The notes under the pieces were generated by a model. That model was not told the DNA's origin. It did no database searches and saw only the letters and a list, made by a program, of their open reading frames with translations. Shown piece after piece: positions 27,001 to 37,200 of a stretch of 64,000 bases of DNA. The DNA comes from Edaphochlamys debaryana (Eukaryota; Chlorophyta; Chlorophyceae; Chlamydomonadales). The first letter of the stretch is position 1, and the number at the start of each line of letters is the position of its first letter. Both the position numbers and the translations under genes were made by a program. Location of the stretch: NCBI GenBank assembly GCA_016858145.1, contig JAEHOE010000006.1, positions 1,674,001-1,738,000 of the forward strand, in the 5' to 3' direction.

Positions 27001-28350
27001 GTACAGCATCACCCTCATCCTGGACAGATCGGGTGAGCGCAGCGCTTCTGCCTCCGCCTGCGGCCCTTGCTGCCCGCCTGACGCCGCGAAGCCTCCATGC
27101 CGCTCGCCCCTACCTCCTGGTCCTGCCTCACCGGCCCGCCCGCACCCTCCCCCGCAGGCAGCATGGCCACCCCCCTGGCCAAGCCCAGCAGCCCCCTGGT
27201 CCGCGGCAGCGCTCGCTTCGGTCCGCACCTGGACAACCTGCTGGGGACCGTGTACGAGGCCGCCCACGCGCTCATGTCCATGCGGCGGCAGCGCAACGGC
27301 GAGGACCTGATCAGCGTGGTGGAGTTCAACACGGAGGCGTGCGTCCGGCTCGAGGTGCGGGGGGCGCGCGGCGGGCGTGGGAGACATACGGGTAGGTCCT
27401 GCCGGGTGGCATCACTCGCCTACCCTCCACCGTTGTCCGTCCCCGTGCCGCCCCTGCCCCAGTTGGAGCGGCTGGGCGCTGCCCCCGACGCCCCCCGCGT
27501 GCTGCTGGAGCGGCTGCTGGAGCACGGCTCTGCCGAGGGGGGCACGCTGTTCGCCGCGGGGCTGCGGCTGGCCTACAACCAGCTGCGGGACGCGCGGAGC
27601 GAGGGCCGGCTGGGCCGCTGCCGGCCCGTGTTCCTGATCATCACGGACTCCCAGTTAGGGGGGGACTGTGCTCACGCACTGGCGACGCAAGGGCGCGAAA
27701 GGCGGGCGTAGCGAAGCAGGCCCGTAGCGGGTCCCCCATGTACAGCACTGGTACCGGGGCCACGGCCGCACCGGTGCGCCGTACCGCAGAGGGGCCACCG
27801 CCATGGGCCAGGCCGGCCTTACGCGTCGGGGGCGCATGCAGCTGCCTGCTCTGTCTCCGTCCACCCCCTACACACCCTCTCCCCTCCCCTCCTGTCCCCT
27901 CACTCTCAGGACCTCGGGGTGGACCTCTCCTCCGCCTATCTGGACGCCATTATGCGAAAGGAGGCCGCCCTGCCGCCCCAGGAGCGCCTGGTGCTGCACC
28001 TGCTCGGCCTCGGAAGCCAGGTGCGGCAAGGCTGGGCGGGTTGCCCTCCTGTGGCCGACAGTGTGCACCCACCCCGGTTCCTGACACCGTCAACGGCCCT
28101 GACTGCTCCGCCCTAGCATGCGTGCACCCCGTCTCGACCCCCGTCCCCGCCCCGCCCCGGCTGCCGGCCCCAGGTCAACGAGCAGTACCTGGCCTGCCTG
28201 GCCGCCAAGGGCGGGGGCGCCCACACCGTGTGCCCGGGCGGCACCGGGGAGGAGGCGGCGCAGCAGGTGCTGGCGGCGTTCGGGGCCGTGGCCGAGCGGC
28301 CCGACCGCAGAGGGGCGCTGCTGCCGCGCGCTAGGCTGGCGGCAAGCTGA
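24071..28350 (+). CDS. Cysteine/histidine-rich protein with C-terminal VWA (MIDAS) domain, 5' end unresolved, frame lesions
   Basis: Exons: 24071-24175, 24329-24425, 24533-25222, 25360-25646, 25765-25935, 26102-26300, 26393-26468, 26657-26753, 26853-27032, 27158-27354, 27463-about 27650, 27910-28020 and 28174-28350 (TGA). The middle is a series of Cys/His motifs (CGRTC, HDCQTDHECHTACGYC, CNQRCSLPPGHDGRHEC) typical of zinc-binding repeats. A segment GETGIAETCDGFCAALGRGH follows. The VWA domain has a complete MIDAS: DRSGS across a splice junction, GGTLFAAGL with the Thr, and IITDSQ with the Asp. In relatives I know, such repeats follow an N-terminal region, often a GTPase; here nothing upstream of a short coiled segment was found. 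Lesions: TGA (24330-24332) in exon 2 just before YLPCYLPVGH; one missing C near 25907 that throws off HGHAGRHATQHGNM; and a probable missing G at the donor near 27653. This is a pseudogene, or the assembly has errors. Confidence 0.6.
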
Positions 28351-28899
28351 GGGTGCACGGAGTAGATAGGCGGCCGCGCAGGAGTTGGGATCATGTGGCG
28401 TGTTCTTTAGCTTGAGTTTAGCCCTGCCGGGAGAAAGGCGAACCGGCGGAGGGGTAATCTGGCGTGCACGCTTGGGTTTCTGGGCTGCAGATAGGGGAGG
28501 CTTCTGCCCTCTCTCTGCCTAGGTCCGGGTTCGGGTGGGGATCGCTAGTGCGACGGGTGTACCACTTGACGACATTGCGGCGGACAGGCTGATAAGTGTT
28601 ACGTTTCCTGAAGTCCATCTCGCCCTCACACGTTTGGATTTCAGTCCATGACGAGCCGCTCGCCTTTCTGCAAGCACCTGGTCCAAGCGTGCCAAAACGT
28701 CAGCGCTTGACGTGCGCTTCCTCGTGAGCCAGCGGGCGTCCAGCGCGGGCGTGCATGCCGCTCACTCCGTGGCTCCGGTTCGCGATGCCAGTGTTTCGTT
28801 GGCATCGGCGCCGACGGGTGCCAACGAGCCACAACAAGTTCAGCACGTGCCGCACAATGCAACAGCGGGCAGAGGTGCACGGACGCACGCGCTCCAAGC
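28351..28899. other. Short intergenic stretch between the VWA gene and the DIRS element
   Basis: About 550 bp hold the 3' UTR of the VWA gene and the left flank of the DIRS insertion. No gene or repeat was recognised. Together with 33886-34266 it is the pre-insertion locus. Confidence 0.45.
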
Positions 28900-28928
28900 T
28901 TAGACCGGGGGCTGGGGCCGCACTGCCA
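28900..28928 (-). repeat. DIRS outer 3' split repeat (B2, 29 bp)
   Basis: This 29-bp sequence begins TTAGACCGGGGGCTGG and is identical to 29252-29280. Confidence 0.9.
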
Positions 28929-29087
28929 TTCTGCCATTCTTGTTACATCCTGCTGCGCTGAGGGGCCCACTGCCTCTGGGCCCCGCGGTCCCCAACGGAA
29001 GAGGAGACACCAGACCCAGCCCACGCGCCGAAAAAGAGCAGCGGCTAGCACATCCTTAACCACTCCCCAACAGGGCGGGCGGGCGGG

Positions 29088-29254
29088 AGCGCGTGCTGAA
29101 CAACAAAACAAGATAAGCAATAGTATCTCGCACGCGCAGTAAGGTCCGCCCGGGGCGTACGGGTCCCCATGCCGTGGCACACGCGGGGACCAAACCCTGG
29201 CGGCCGAAGTCACCCCCTCACTAACCCGGCTACCGCTGCGCTAAGCCTGCATTA
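29088..29254 (-). repeat. DIRS internal split repeat (A2, 167 bp)
   Basis: It begins AGCGCGTGCTGAAC and ends GCCTGCATTA. It matches 33719-33885 with two differences (GGCACACG/GGAACACG and GGCGGCCG/GGCGACCG). Confidence 0.92.
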
Positions 29255-29280
29255 GACCGGGGGCTGGGGCCGCACTGCCA
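29252..29280 (-). repeat. DIRS internal split repeat (B1, 29 bp)
   Basis: Identical to 28900-28928. It overlaps the end of the 167-bp repeat by the three bases TTA, reproducing the joined ends of a circular intermediate. Confidence 0.9.
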
Positions 29281-29304
29281 AAGAGGAAGCCACCCGAGAC
29301 GAAG

Positions 29305-30576
29305 TCACGCATTGAAGTACTGGCCCACAAAGGGCGCCACCCGGCCCGCCGCCAGCTGACCGAAGAAAGCCCGCGCGGCGGAACAAGCCGGAACACCCAT
29401 ATCCAGATAGTGCTCCCGCAGCGCCGCCGACCCCGCACTCCAACCTCCAAAGGACTCAATCACCTCCAAAGGCACGCCGGCCGCGCGCGCGGCGGAAGCC
29501 CCACCGCGCCGCAAGCTATATAGTGTGTGCACAGGCACCAGGTGCTCGAACCCGCAGCGTGAGAGCACCGCACGAAACCAGGCCTCGGCTCCCGTCGTCG
29601 ACGCCTTGGCCGGCCACAGCGGCCCCCGCGCCAACCGCTGCCGCAGGGCCGCCTCCAAGGCGGGCACCCGGGCAAGCGGCAGCTGCAATGTGGGAGCGCG
29701 ATCCGGCTTAACAAGTTTTCCCTTCCAACGCAACGGCTCGTACTGAAACACGGCCCCCTCAGGGGTACTAAGCACACGCGCCCGCTGCACAGACAAGAGG
29801 GAGTCGGGCCGAAGAAAACACGCAAAGCTGAGCACCACGAAAAGGAGTGGCACGAAAAGATCCGACGTAGAAAGCACACGCGGCAACCCTTGCGAAAGCT
29901 GCCACACTACAGAGGCCGGGAATGCGAGAACCAGGCGGGAAGCTGGCGTCAGAGAGACCTGCAACCGCTCCCAACCCTTGCGAAAGGCCACAAGAAGCGT
30001 GTTGTCCCCAGCGCACGGCTTGGGGTGCCCCAAAAGCTCATGCACCGTATTTACTGCACTAAAATACGGCTGAGCCGTACTTGCCTTGACCGTACCCCGC
30101 GCTGCCAGATACTGCCCATATAATAAGCCCGTCATGTGATCCGCGGGCAAGAACTCGCGATCCTCGTCGACACAGAAACGCACAAAAGCCGCAAATTGCG
30201 AACCATAAGACTTCCAGGTCTTTGCGCCCACTCGGGCCACAACTGCCTGCGCTATGTCCCGAAACCTAGCCCGGAATCCCCATGCACTAGCCCCGCTGGC
30301 GGCCAGCCGCTCTACAATTAAGTCCGTCACGACCACAGGGGCCCCAGAGGCGGCCCAGTCCACAGCGTACTTCGCCGTACGCGTGCCGCCCGCCCCCTGC
30401 TGACTCCGCGCCCAGTTCACCACTCGATCCGCACCGCTACCGTGGGCCACTGGGGCGGCGGCAGGCTGCCGGCCGCCCCCTCCTGCGGGCGCTCGAAGAG
30501 AGCGGTCCCCGCCGGCAGGAAGACCAGGTCCACGGCCAGCTCCATGAGTTGTTGCCACCACGCCTGCGCGGGCCAA
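29305..30576 (-). CDS. DIRS tyrosine recombinase, 423 aa
   Basis: The C-terminal catalytic core of a tyrosine recombinase is visible. The first Arg lies in CFLRPDSLL. The box II His and Arg lie in HTLYSLRRGGASAA. A GGWSAGSAALREHYLD segment gives the probable Tyr nucleophile. The N-terminal half has a core-binding-type helical region (KTWKSYGSQFAAFVRFC). In DIRS elements this enzyme inserts the circular DNA copy instead of a DDE integrase. The ORF overlaps the preceding RT ORF by 160 nt in another frame. The N-terminal part inside that overlap is Gly/Ala-rich, so a start further down is possible. No stop or frame lesion was seen. Confidence 0.9.
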   Translation of the reverse strand: MARAGVVATTHGAGRGPGLPAGGDRSLRAPAGGGGRQPAAAPVAHGSGADRVVNWARSQQGAGGTRTAKYAVDWAASGAPVVVTDLIVERLAASGASAWGFRARFRDIAQAVVARVGAKTWKSYGSQFAAFVRFCVDEDREFLPADHMTGLLYGQYLAARGTVKASTAQPYFSAVNTVHELLGHPKPCAGDNTLLVAFRKGWERLQVSLTPASRLVLAFPASVVWQLSQGLPRVLSTSDLFVPLLFVVLSFACFLRPDSLLSVQRARVLSTPEGAVFQYEPLRWKGKLVKPDRAPTLQLPLARVPALEAALRQRLARGPLWPAKASTTGAEAWFRAVLSRCGFEHLVPVHTLYSLRRGGASAARAAGVPLEVIESFGGWSAGSAALREHYLDMGVPACSAARAFFGQLAAGRVAPFVGQYFNA

Positions 30577-32426
30577 TACGGCACGACGAGGGTGACGTTG
30601 GCGCGCTCCTCCCGAATTTTCTGCACCACCGCCAAGAGAAAGTCGGGTTCCACCGGGGGGCAGCCGTAAGCGTTAAGGCCGGCCCACAGCTGCTGCAACG
30701 CATCCACCCCGGCGGACCCTGGGCAATGATACCGCGAAAAGAACCGCGCCAAATGCGTATTTAGATGTGACGCAAACAGATCCACCCCGTGCGGCCCAAA
30801 ACGCCGCTCCAACAAGTTAAACCACTGCCGGTGCGACCGGTAATCGTAGCGCTCCACCATGCACGAGGGGGCGTCGGCCTCGTTATCCGCGCTCGCCACC
30901 CGCACCACCTGCAGCTCGATGCTGTGGGCCTGAAGAAACTCCCACAACAACCGCATTTCCGCATGGAGGGCGGGGGAGCGTGAGGACAGCCGCCCCAGCA
31001 CCGCCTGCGTGGTGGTGTTATCCTCGTGCACCAAAACCACACGCTTAGACACCAACGGCAAGAACGACATGAGCGCATACCGTACGGCCCGCAGCTCCTT
31101 CCAGTTGATGTGCTGCGACCGCTCCTCCAAACCCCACACGCCACGCGCAACACGCCCATGACACACCGCACCCCAAGAGTGCGACGACGCATCCACCGAG
31201 AGTTCAACAGAGGCGACGCCCTGGTGGATGGCAGCAGAGCAGGACGTGGGGGGCAAGTCTGCCCACCAGTCCAAGTCCCGTAGAGAGCCCCGGGACAGCC
31301 GCACCTTGCCCGACCAACCAACGGGCTGGGACAGGTCGTCGTACAAATTCCGGAGAAACAAGGGCGCCGGCACCAGCGCCAGCTTGACACTCTGGGCAAA
31401 CCCACACAGCTTTGCCAAATCACGCTTAGACACAAGACGCCGGTTTTTCTTGGCGGTCACCCGCAGGCCCACCGCCAGGCGCCGCAGCTTGGCCATCTTG
31501 TCGGCCGGCACCTCAAAAAGCCCGTCCGCAGCGTTCACCATTAAGCCGAGGTGATACACGCGCTGCGAAGGCTCCCACTCACACTTGGTTGGATGACAAG
31601 ACAAACCCAGGAACTGAATCACATCCCGCACCCACGCACCCCCTGCACGAGCCTGCTCCTGCGAAGCGAACAGCAGCAGGAAATCATCTAGGTACGGCAG
31701 CACCCGCGTGCCGTACCTGCCCACCGAGCGCTGGTGGGAGGGGGCGAAGAACTGATGCGGGGGCATCGGGGGGCGCAACCGTGTGCGCCCCGAGCCCACC
31801 GCCGACGCCGGGTCACGCCAAAAACGCACCACGCAACGCATGACTTTGGTGAAGTAGTACGGCGAGTTCAGCCAGCCCATAGCCAGCGAATTCATCACGT
31901 ACATGCGCCCGCAGAACCGAAAGCAGAAGTACCGCCGGTCGGACGCACGGATCGGGATGTGGTAATATGCATCCGCAAGATCCACCTTCACCATCCAGGA
32001 CCCCGTGACCGGCATGCGCCGCAGAGTGCGCAGCGACTCATACCGACACGTGTACCCCTTCTGCGCAATGTTCGTGCGCTTCAGGTTGACAACAAGACGC
32101 CACGACCCACTACCCGGCTTAGGCACACAAAACGCATTAACGACGTGCTTGGGCTGGGGGCCCTCGGGATCAACCCGCGAGATAGCCCCAAGAGCAATGA
32201 GGCGCTGCTCCTCCTTCTCAAACCACCAACGCTCCTGCTCCGACGAGACAGGCAAACTGGGAAGCACAAACGGTGGCGGCTCCTTGCCGCCCGCCCACTC
32301 GACCGGCACCCCCTCACGCAAGATGCGCAAAGTCCGAGCGTCCGCCCCAATCGCCTTCCACGCCGCAACCCTGCCCGACACCCGCTCATGCAACGGCACG
32401 CCAGACATAGCACGCAACACACACAC
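30417..32426 (-). CDS. DIRS reverse transcriptase - RNase H - methyltransferase-like polyprotein, 669 aa
   Basis: Reverse transcriptase motifs run from about residue 80: VNAFCVPKPGSGSWRLVV, KVDLADAYYHIPI, and the catalytic LPYLDDFLLL (YLDD) near residue 240. RNase H follows near residues 390-530 with its acidic residues in ELSVDASSHSWGA, INWKELRAV, VHEDNTT and SADNEADAPS. The C-terminal part (GVDLFASHLNTHLARFF, PYWPAQAWWQQL) is the methyltransferase-like domain common in DIRS polyproteins. The protein copies the element RNA into DNA. The ORF starts 8 nt after the gag-like stop and overlaps the recombinase ORF. It is intact. Confidence 0.93.
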   Translation of the reverse strand: MCVLRAMSGVPLHERVSGRVAAWKAIGADARTLRILREGVPVEWAGGKEPPPFVLPSLPVSSEQERWWFEKEEQRLIALGAISRVDPEGPQPKHVVNAFCVPKPGSGSWRLVVNLKRTNIAQKGYTCRYESLRTLRRMPVTGSWMVKVDLADAYYHIPIRASDRRYFCFRFCGRMYVMNSLAMGWLNSPYYFTKVMRCVVRFWRDPASAVGSGRTRLRPPMPPHQFFAPSHQRSVGRYGTRVLPYLDDFLLLFASQEQARAGGAWVRDVIQFLGLSCHPTKCEWEPSQRVYHLGLMVNAADGLFEVPADKMAKLRRLAVGLRVTAKKNRRLVSKRDLAKLCGFAQSVKLALVPAPLFLRNLYDDLSQPVGWSGKVRLSRGSLRDLDWWADLPPTSCSAAIHQGVASVELSVDASSHSWGAVCHGRVARGVWGLEERSQHINWKELRAVRYALMSFLPLVSKRVVLVHEDNTTTQAVLGRLSSRSPALHAEMRLLWEFLQAHSIELQVVRVASADNEADAPSCMVERYDYRSHRQWFNLLERRFGPHGVDLFASHLNTHLARFFSRYHCPGSAGVDALQQLWAGLNAYGCPPVEPDFLLAVVQKIREERANVTLVVPYWPAQAWWQQLMELAVDLVFLPAGTALFERPQEGAAGSLPPPQWPTVAVRIEW

Positions 32427-32434
32427 GCACCTTT

Positions 32435-33604
32435 CTAGGCACCCCCACCCGCCACCGCGGCGGGTGCAGGGGAAGGCGGCTGGCCGCGGCCACGCCCCAG
32501 CTGCTGCTGCTGCTGCGGGGGAAATCGGCCGCCAACGTAACCACGTCCGCCGCCGCCCTGCCCATAGCCGCCTGTCTGAGTCGGCTTGGGCGGCGGCGGG
32601 GGCTTCGCCTTCTCCACGGTCTTGGCGGCCATCACCTTAACCGTAGCCTTCATCGTGGCCTCCGCCAGCTCCGTCTCAAACTTGGCCGTGACCTCATCCC
32701 GTAACGGTGACTGCGCCGCCGCAAAGTAACGATCCCACATGCTGGAGACCCCCGTCCTGCCATACATAGGGAACTGCAGAATCGAATTCATGCGCCCCTT
32801 GCACACTTTGGCCGCCCAGTCGGCGTCATACAGTAGAGTCTCCAGAGCCGCGCTAACGGCCTGAGCCCCGGCACCATCGATCACACGCGCCACCACGCCT
32901 TTCACATCCGCCAAACCTGCGACCAATAGCTCCACTATGCCATGGACCGTAAGAAGGATAGCAAACTCATAGGCAAGTGAACCGGCCCGGTCGGGCCCAT
33001 GCTGTGCACTATTCAGCTCCCTACATTCCGCTATGTCCCTGAACCGAGTAAGCACAACATCACCATCTTTCATCTCCCCTGGTAGGCTGCGGAGCGTATC
33101 CCGGGACAGCGACAAAGGCCCTCCCTCACTAGTTTGGGCCTGCGGCGTACCCCACTTAGCCTCCAATTCCGCTAGCACTGACCCCGCACCCCCACCTGCC
33201 ATGTTCCGCATCAACTCGCTCATCATCTCCTCCATGCGGCGAAGCCGCTCATCCTGCCCAGCGCCGGCGGGCTCCGGCGCCGGCGCCTCGCGTGCGCGAC
33301 GCTGATTCGCCTGGGCCGCCTGCGCCTGCGCGGCCGCCGCCTCCTGCAGGAGACGAGCGTTTTCCGCCTCCATTGCTTGGAAGCGCTGCTGGAACTCGTC
33401 CAAGCGCGCAGCCCACTCGGCTTGCGCCCGGAGAGTCTCCGCCCGCACGCCAGCCTGGTATTGCTGAAAAGAGACATACGCATGCTGACCTGCCTGCGGA
33501 GGAACCCCGTTGTTGGAGTTCATGGCGCAGGCGCCGACCAACGCGATCAGCATCAGGACGGCGACCGGCGCCAGGGCGCGCTGCGCCCGTACGTAGCTGA
33601 GCAT
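32435..33604 (-). CDS. DIRS gag-like protein, 389 aa
   Basis: First ORF of the DIRS element. A hydrophobic N-terminal stretch (APVAVLMLIALVGACA) is odd for a gag protein and looks like a leader or membrane anchor. A glutamine/alanine-rich coiled coil follows (residues about 40-100), then a globular helical domain (about 160-330), and a Gly/Arg/Gln-rich tail (GGYGQGGGGRGYVGG) likely to bind RNA. A structural nucleocapsid role is assigned by position, not by motif. Some minus-strand start codons further down would remove the hydrophobic segment. Confidence 0.7.
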   Translation of the reverse strand: MLSYVRAQRALAPVAVLMLIALVGACAMNSNNGVPPQAGQHAYVSFQQYQAGVRAETLRAQAEWAARLDEFQQRFQAMEAENARLLQEAAAAQAQAAQANQRRAREAPAPEPAGAGQDERLRRMEEMMSELMRNMAGGGAGSVLAELEAKWGTPQAQTSEGGPLSLSRDTLRSLPGEMKDGDVVLTRFRDIAECRELNSAQHGPDRAGSLAYEFAILLTVHGIVELLVAGLADVKGVVARVIDGAGAQAVSAALETLLYDADWAAKVCKGRMNSILQFPMYGRTGVSSMWDRYFAAAQSPLRDEVTAKFETELAEATMKATVKVMAAKTVEKAKPPPPPKPTQTGGYGQGGGGRGYVGGRFPPQQQQQLGRGRGQPPSPAPAAVAGGGA

Positions 33605-33718
33605 AGCTAGGTGCTAAGGTACTCCAACTACTAGCCCGCTGGGCCTTGCTGATGTGCTGCTGCACAGCGGAAGTAAGCAAAGAAGCGCGCCCGAAGGCGC
33701 GGGACTTGCCCGTTGTTC

Positions 33719-33885
33719 AGCGCGTGCTGAACAACAAAACAAGATAAGCAATAGTATCTCGCACGCGCAGTAAGGTCCGCCCGGGGCGTACGGGTCCCCA
33801 TGCCGTGGAACACGCGGGGACCAAACCCTGGCGACCGAAGTCACCCCCTCACTAACCCGGCTACCGCTGCGCTAAGCCTGCATTA
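33719..33885 (-). repeat. DIRS outer 5' split repeat (A1, 167 bp)
   Basis: Partner of 29088-29254. It ends in TTA at 33883-33885, which is the right boundary of the insertion on the plus strand. Confidence 0.92.
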
Positions 33886-34266
33886 TCGAACCAAACTGGC
33901 GCCAGTAGCAACTGCGAAGCCCTCGCAGCCGTGCCAAATGGAAGGCCGCTTGCGCACAATTGCTGTTCTCAGCACACAAAGCCGCACCCGAATGCGTCTG
34001 GTCCAAGAGCGCCCAAAGCGCGGTGGCGGGCGCGACGAGAGCCCTCAAATGCTGTCGCGGTGCGCGCGCGAGCCGGTCATCAACTGAATGCATCCATACA
34101 GTGCAGTCAAACTCGCGTCTCTCTGGTCGGCCCGGCGCCTCCGTCACACTACTGTACCGCCTCCGAATCGCGGCCGGTCAACGCTCGGCCTACCCGACCG
34201 TTGTGGCCGAGCACACGTGCCACGTGCAACACTGTGTTCTCCTTCGGCATCGCTCTCTCTGTGCCA
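33886..34266. other. Right flank of the DIRS insertion, no gene recognised
   Basis: About 380 bp lie between the DIRS end and the last exon of the next minus-strand gene. No domain, repeat or transposon end could be supported. Confidence 0.4.
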
Positions 34267-37200
34267 CTAAATAAATACATTAGAATGAATTGTCGCTATC
34301 TGCAAATCTAAAACCCCCGCAGCGCGACGACGCCAACCATGTCGGCATCTCGCGAGCCCTCGCGCGAGCCCTGTCCTCCACGTCCTCCCCATGTCCTCCA
34401 CGGCGCGCCGCTGCTCGCCGTGCCGCAACTCGTAAGGGTGCGGCCATGGGTCGAGCGGGTCGCTGACTGGGTATGACAGCGCATCGCCACGAATGACCTT
34501 GACGGCGTCAAAGATGGGCTGCGCCGAGCCGGGCACTGTGCACAGCGTCGGCTCCAGATGGATGGCGCGTAGCATGTCGATGGTCACGCGCCGTGCGGCA
34601 GTGGTGGTTGTGGTCGCGGCCGCGCCCGCTGCGCCCGCGGCCGCGCCCGTGCCGTCGGTCCCGCGTGCACCGTCGCCCGCGCCGCTGCCGTCCACGTCAG
34701 CGCCTCCTCCTCGGCCGCGGCGTCCGCGGCCACCGCGTCGGCCGCGACGGCCGCGCGGCGCGCGGCAGCCTTCTCGTCCCGTCGTCGGCGCCTCGCCGCC
34801 GCTGTCGCCGCCTGCAGTGGCGGCTGCGCTTCCCCGCCCCCGCCCCCGCCCCCGCCCCCGCCCGCCGTCTTCAGCAGCGGGCGCTCCAGCCGCCTCGTCG
34901 TCGACGGCGTCGTCGCCAAAATTCGCAGCGACGCTGCTGCGTAGCCGCATGCGGCCGATGTGGTCCTCGACCATGGCAGGGGACGGCGTGTCGTCGTCGT
35001 CGGCCGCCGCCGCCACCGCCGCGTGCTCATCGGCACCGGCGCCGCTGCCGCCTCCACCTCCTCCACTGCTGCTCGCCGCGCGCTGCTCAGCGTCGTCATC
35101 GTTGCGTGCACCGCTACACCCTGTCCACTCAAAAATAAAACAGGGGGGGAATTGTACGGAATTGGCATGTGAACATGCCTCCTCCATTGGTGATCGTAAC
35201 ACCATTCGTTGCCTGAGGCAACTCACGCCCCCAGCACACACTCGCAGGGTTCCGTTTTGGAAATGTAGCACGTGCTTTTGAATTGGGGGCGTGTTTGTGA
35301 CGTTTGTTGACGCAGGGGGCATTTTCATGCACCCCTGGGCACGCGCACCAAACACTGACGTCGGCAGTAATGCGCGTCAAGCACGTCGGTCCAAAGACAG
35401 ACGCCGTCAACAATGCTCATGGCGCGCATAAACCCTAAGTATGCTGGGGGCTGCGCTGGCGCCGCGCTCTCTAACCCTAAGTGCTACGCCGACGCCGTGG
35501 GCACCGCGGTGCCACAGTCACCCACGGCAGCTGAAACGATCGCATTATGACGCGCCCGCGCACCATGCAACAAATGAGCGCAAATATGGTGTTTCATTCT
35601 TACCTGGACGGGGTGTAGGCGGCATGGGCACGGCCGGAAAGCGCTGCTGCAGCGACGACGGTGACGCCCCCCCGCCGCTGCTTTGACCGCTGCCGCTTCC
35701 ACTGCCGCCGGTGCCGCTCCCGCCGCTGCCGCCATTGCTGTGCCCCAGCAGGAGCAGTAGGAAGCTCGACTTGCCGCGGGACAGCACTGGCGGGAGGTCG
35801 GCGATCTCATGGATGAGCGCGGCGATCCACTCCCACTCGAAGAGGCGCTGATGGTGCATGAAGGTCTTCTGGCTGTTGGCCTGGACGATGAAGACGACGG
35901 TCGCTTGCCGATATTGCTTCTGGCCCTGCCGCATGCCAGACAGCGCGATGAACTTGGCCCACTCGAGCTTGGCCAGCCAGGACGACTGCGTCAATTCGGC
36001 CGAGTCGACCCGTTCCAGGACCACGAATAGGCCCCGCATCGTGTTGGGCCAGCGCGCCGGCAGCACGAAGCGCGCCGGCGTGCCCTCGACGATCTCGAAG
36101 TACCGGTGCTGCGACGGCACGAACCGGATCTGCACCGCTAAGTCAATTCGCTTGTCGCGTCGTCCGTCGCCACCCGCGGCCGTCGTCGCGACGCGGCTCT
36201 CGCTGACGCCCACGATGGACAGCGTGGGGAACATGAGCTGGAGGACGCTGCACAGATGGCCGGTCCGAAACGCGTGGTTGGCGCGCAGCAGGCTGTCGCA
36301 GGTCGCGCAGAGGATCTGGCGTGGGCCGCCGGAGAAGCGCCCGCAGCCGACGCACCACCCTGCCGCGTCCAGGATCATGACGTGGCGTGGCGCCGAGTTG
36401 CTGCAGAAGCGGCAGACCGCGAACAGCGCCCATTCTTGGCGCACGCGGGACGCCAGCATGGCGGCCTCGGCCGCCGCGTCCTCCTCGGTGCCGCCAGGCG
36501 CCGCGCCGCCGCCGGCCGCGCCAGCCGCGCCTGCCGCCGCTCCAGCCGTGCTAGCCGCCGCGGCGGCCGCACTTGCGACGTGAGCGCCGTGCACGAGCTG
36601 CTGCACTGCGCACCGTGCGACAATGGGGTACCAGGTCAAGCGGCCGCCGACGTGCTGTTTGTCAAACCAGAAGCATCGGCGCCACGCGCAGTCGCCGCTG
36701 CTGCAGCTCTTGCCTCCGCTGCCTCCGCTGCCTCCGCTGCCTCAGCGGCGGCCGCTGAAGTAGTCAGCGCGCTCGACGGGGAGCGCAGGAGGCTCACCCC
36801 AGTGGATGCTTGTATAATGCGTCTGAACGCCGCCGTCGCCGCTCGCGCCCGCGCCTCCTCGGACGGCCGGCGCCGCGCGGCGCCCGCCCGTGCCGCTGCC
36901 ACCTGCGCGTGCAAGTTTTGCACCAAGGGAGAAGGGGGAGGGAGTCAGAGCACGCGCGGCGACATCAGACGGCCCATCAGAGTGTGCACGGCGCCGCTTC
37001 TTCGCTGCTGACAGCACGCACGAGGCAACGAACTCGCGCAAGCCCTGTCACGTACCTGCGCTGCCGCCACCGCCGAGCGCCCCGTCCTCATCCTCGTTCT
37101 CCTCGTCCTCCTCCCTGGGCCGCACGCGCCGCGCGCCGGCCGCCGCCCCGCCGCCGCCACCGCCGCCGCCTCCTGCCGCGGTGCCATAGGCCAGCTGCGA

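Larger units (their letters stand above)
28900..33885 (-). mobile_element. PAT-type DIRS retrotransposon, structurally complete
   Basis: Three ORFs read on the minus strand in the order gag-like, RT/RNase H/MT, tyrosine recombinase. They are framed by split direct repeats. A 167-bp repeat occurs at 33719-33885 (outer, 5' end of the element) and at 29088-29254 (internal), with only two differences seen. A 29-bp repeat occurs at 29252-29280 (internal) and 28900-28928 (outer 3' end). The internal copies overlap by TTA exactly where the two outer ends would meet in a circle. This is the A1-ORFs-B1-A2-B2 plan of PAT/Kangaroo/TOC3-like DIRS elements. All three ORFs are open and the long repeats nearly identical, so insertion is probably recent. 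No target duplication is expected for tyrosine recombinase elements, and none was seen. Confidence 0.9.

Noticed and set aside
35425..35490. Telomere-like AACCCTAAG words
   Set aside because: Only two isolated copies; no array.
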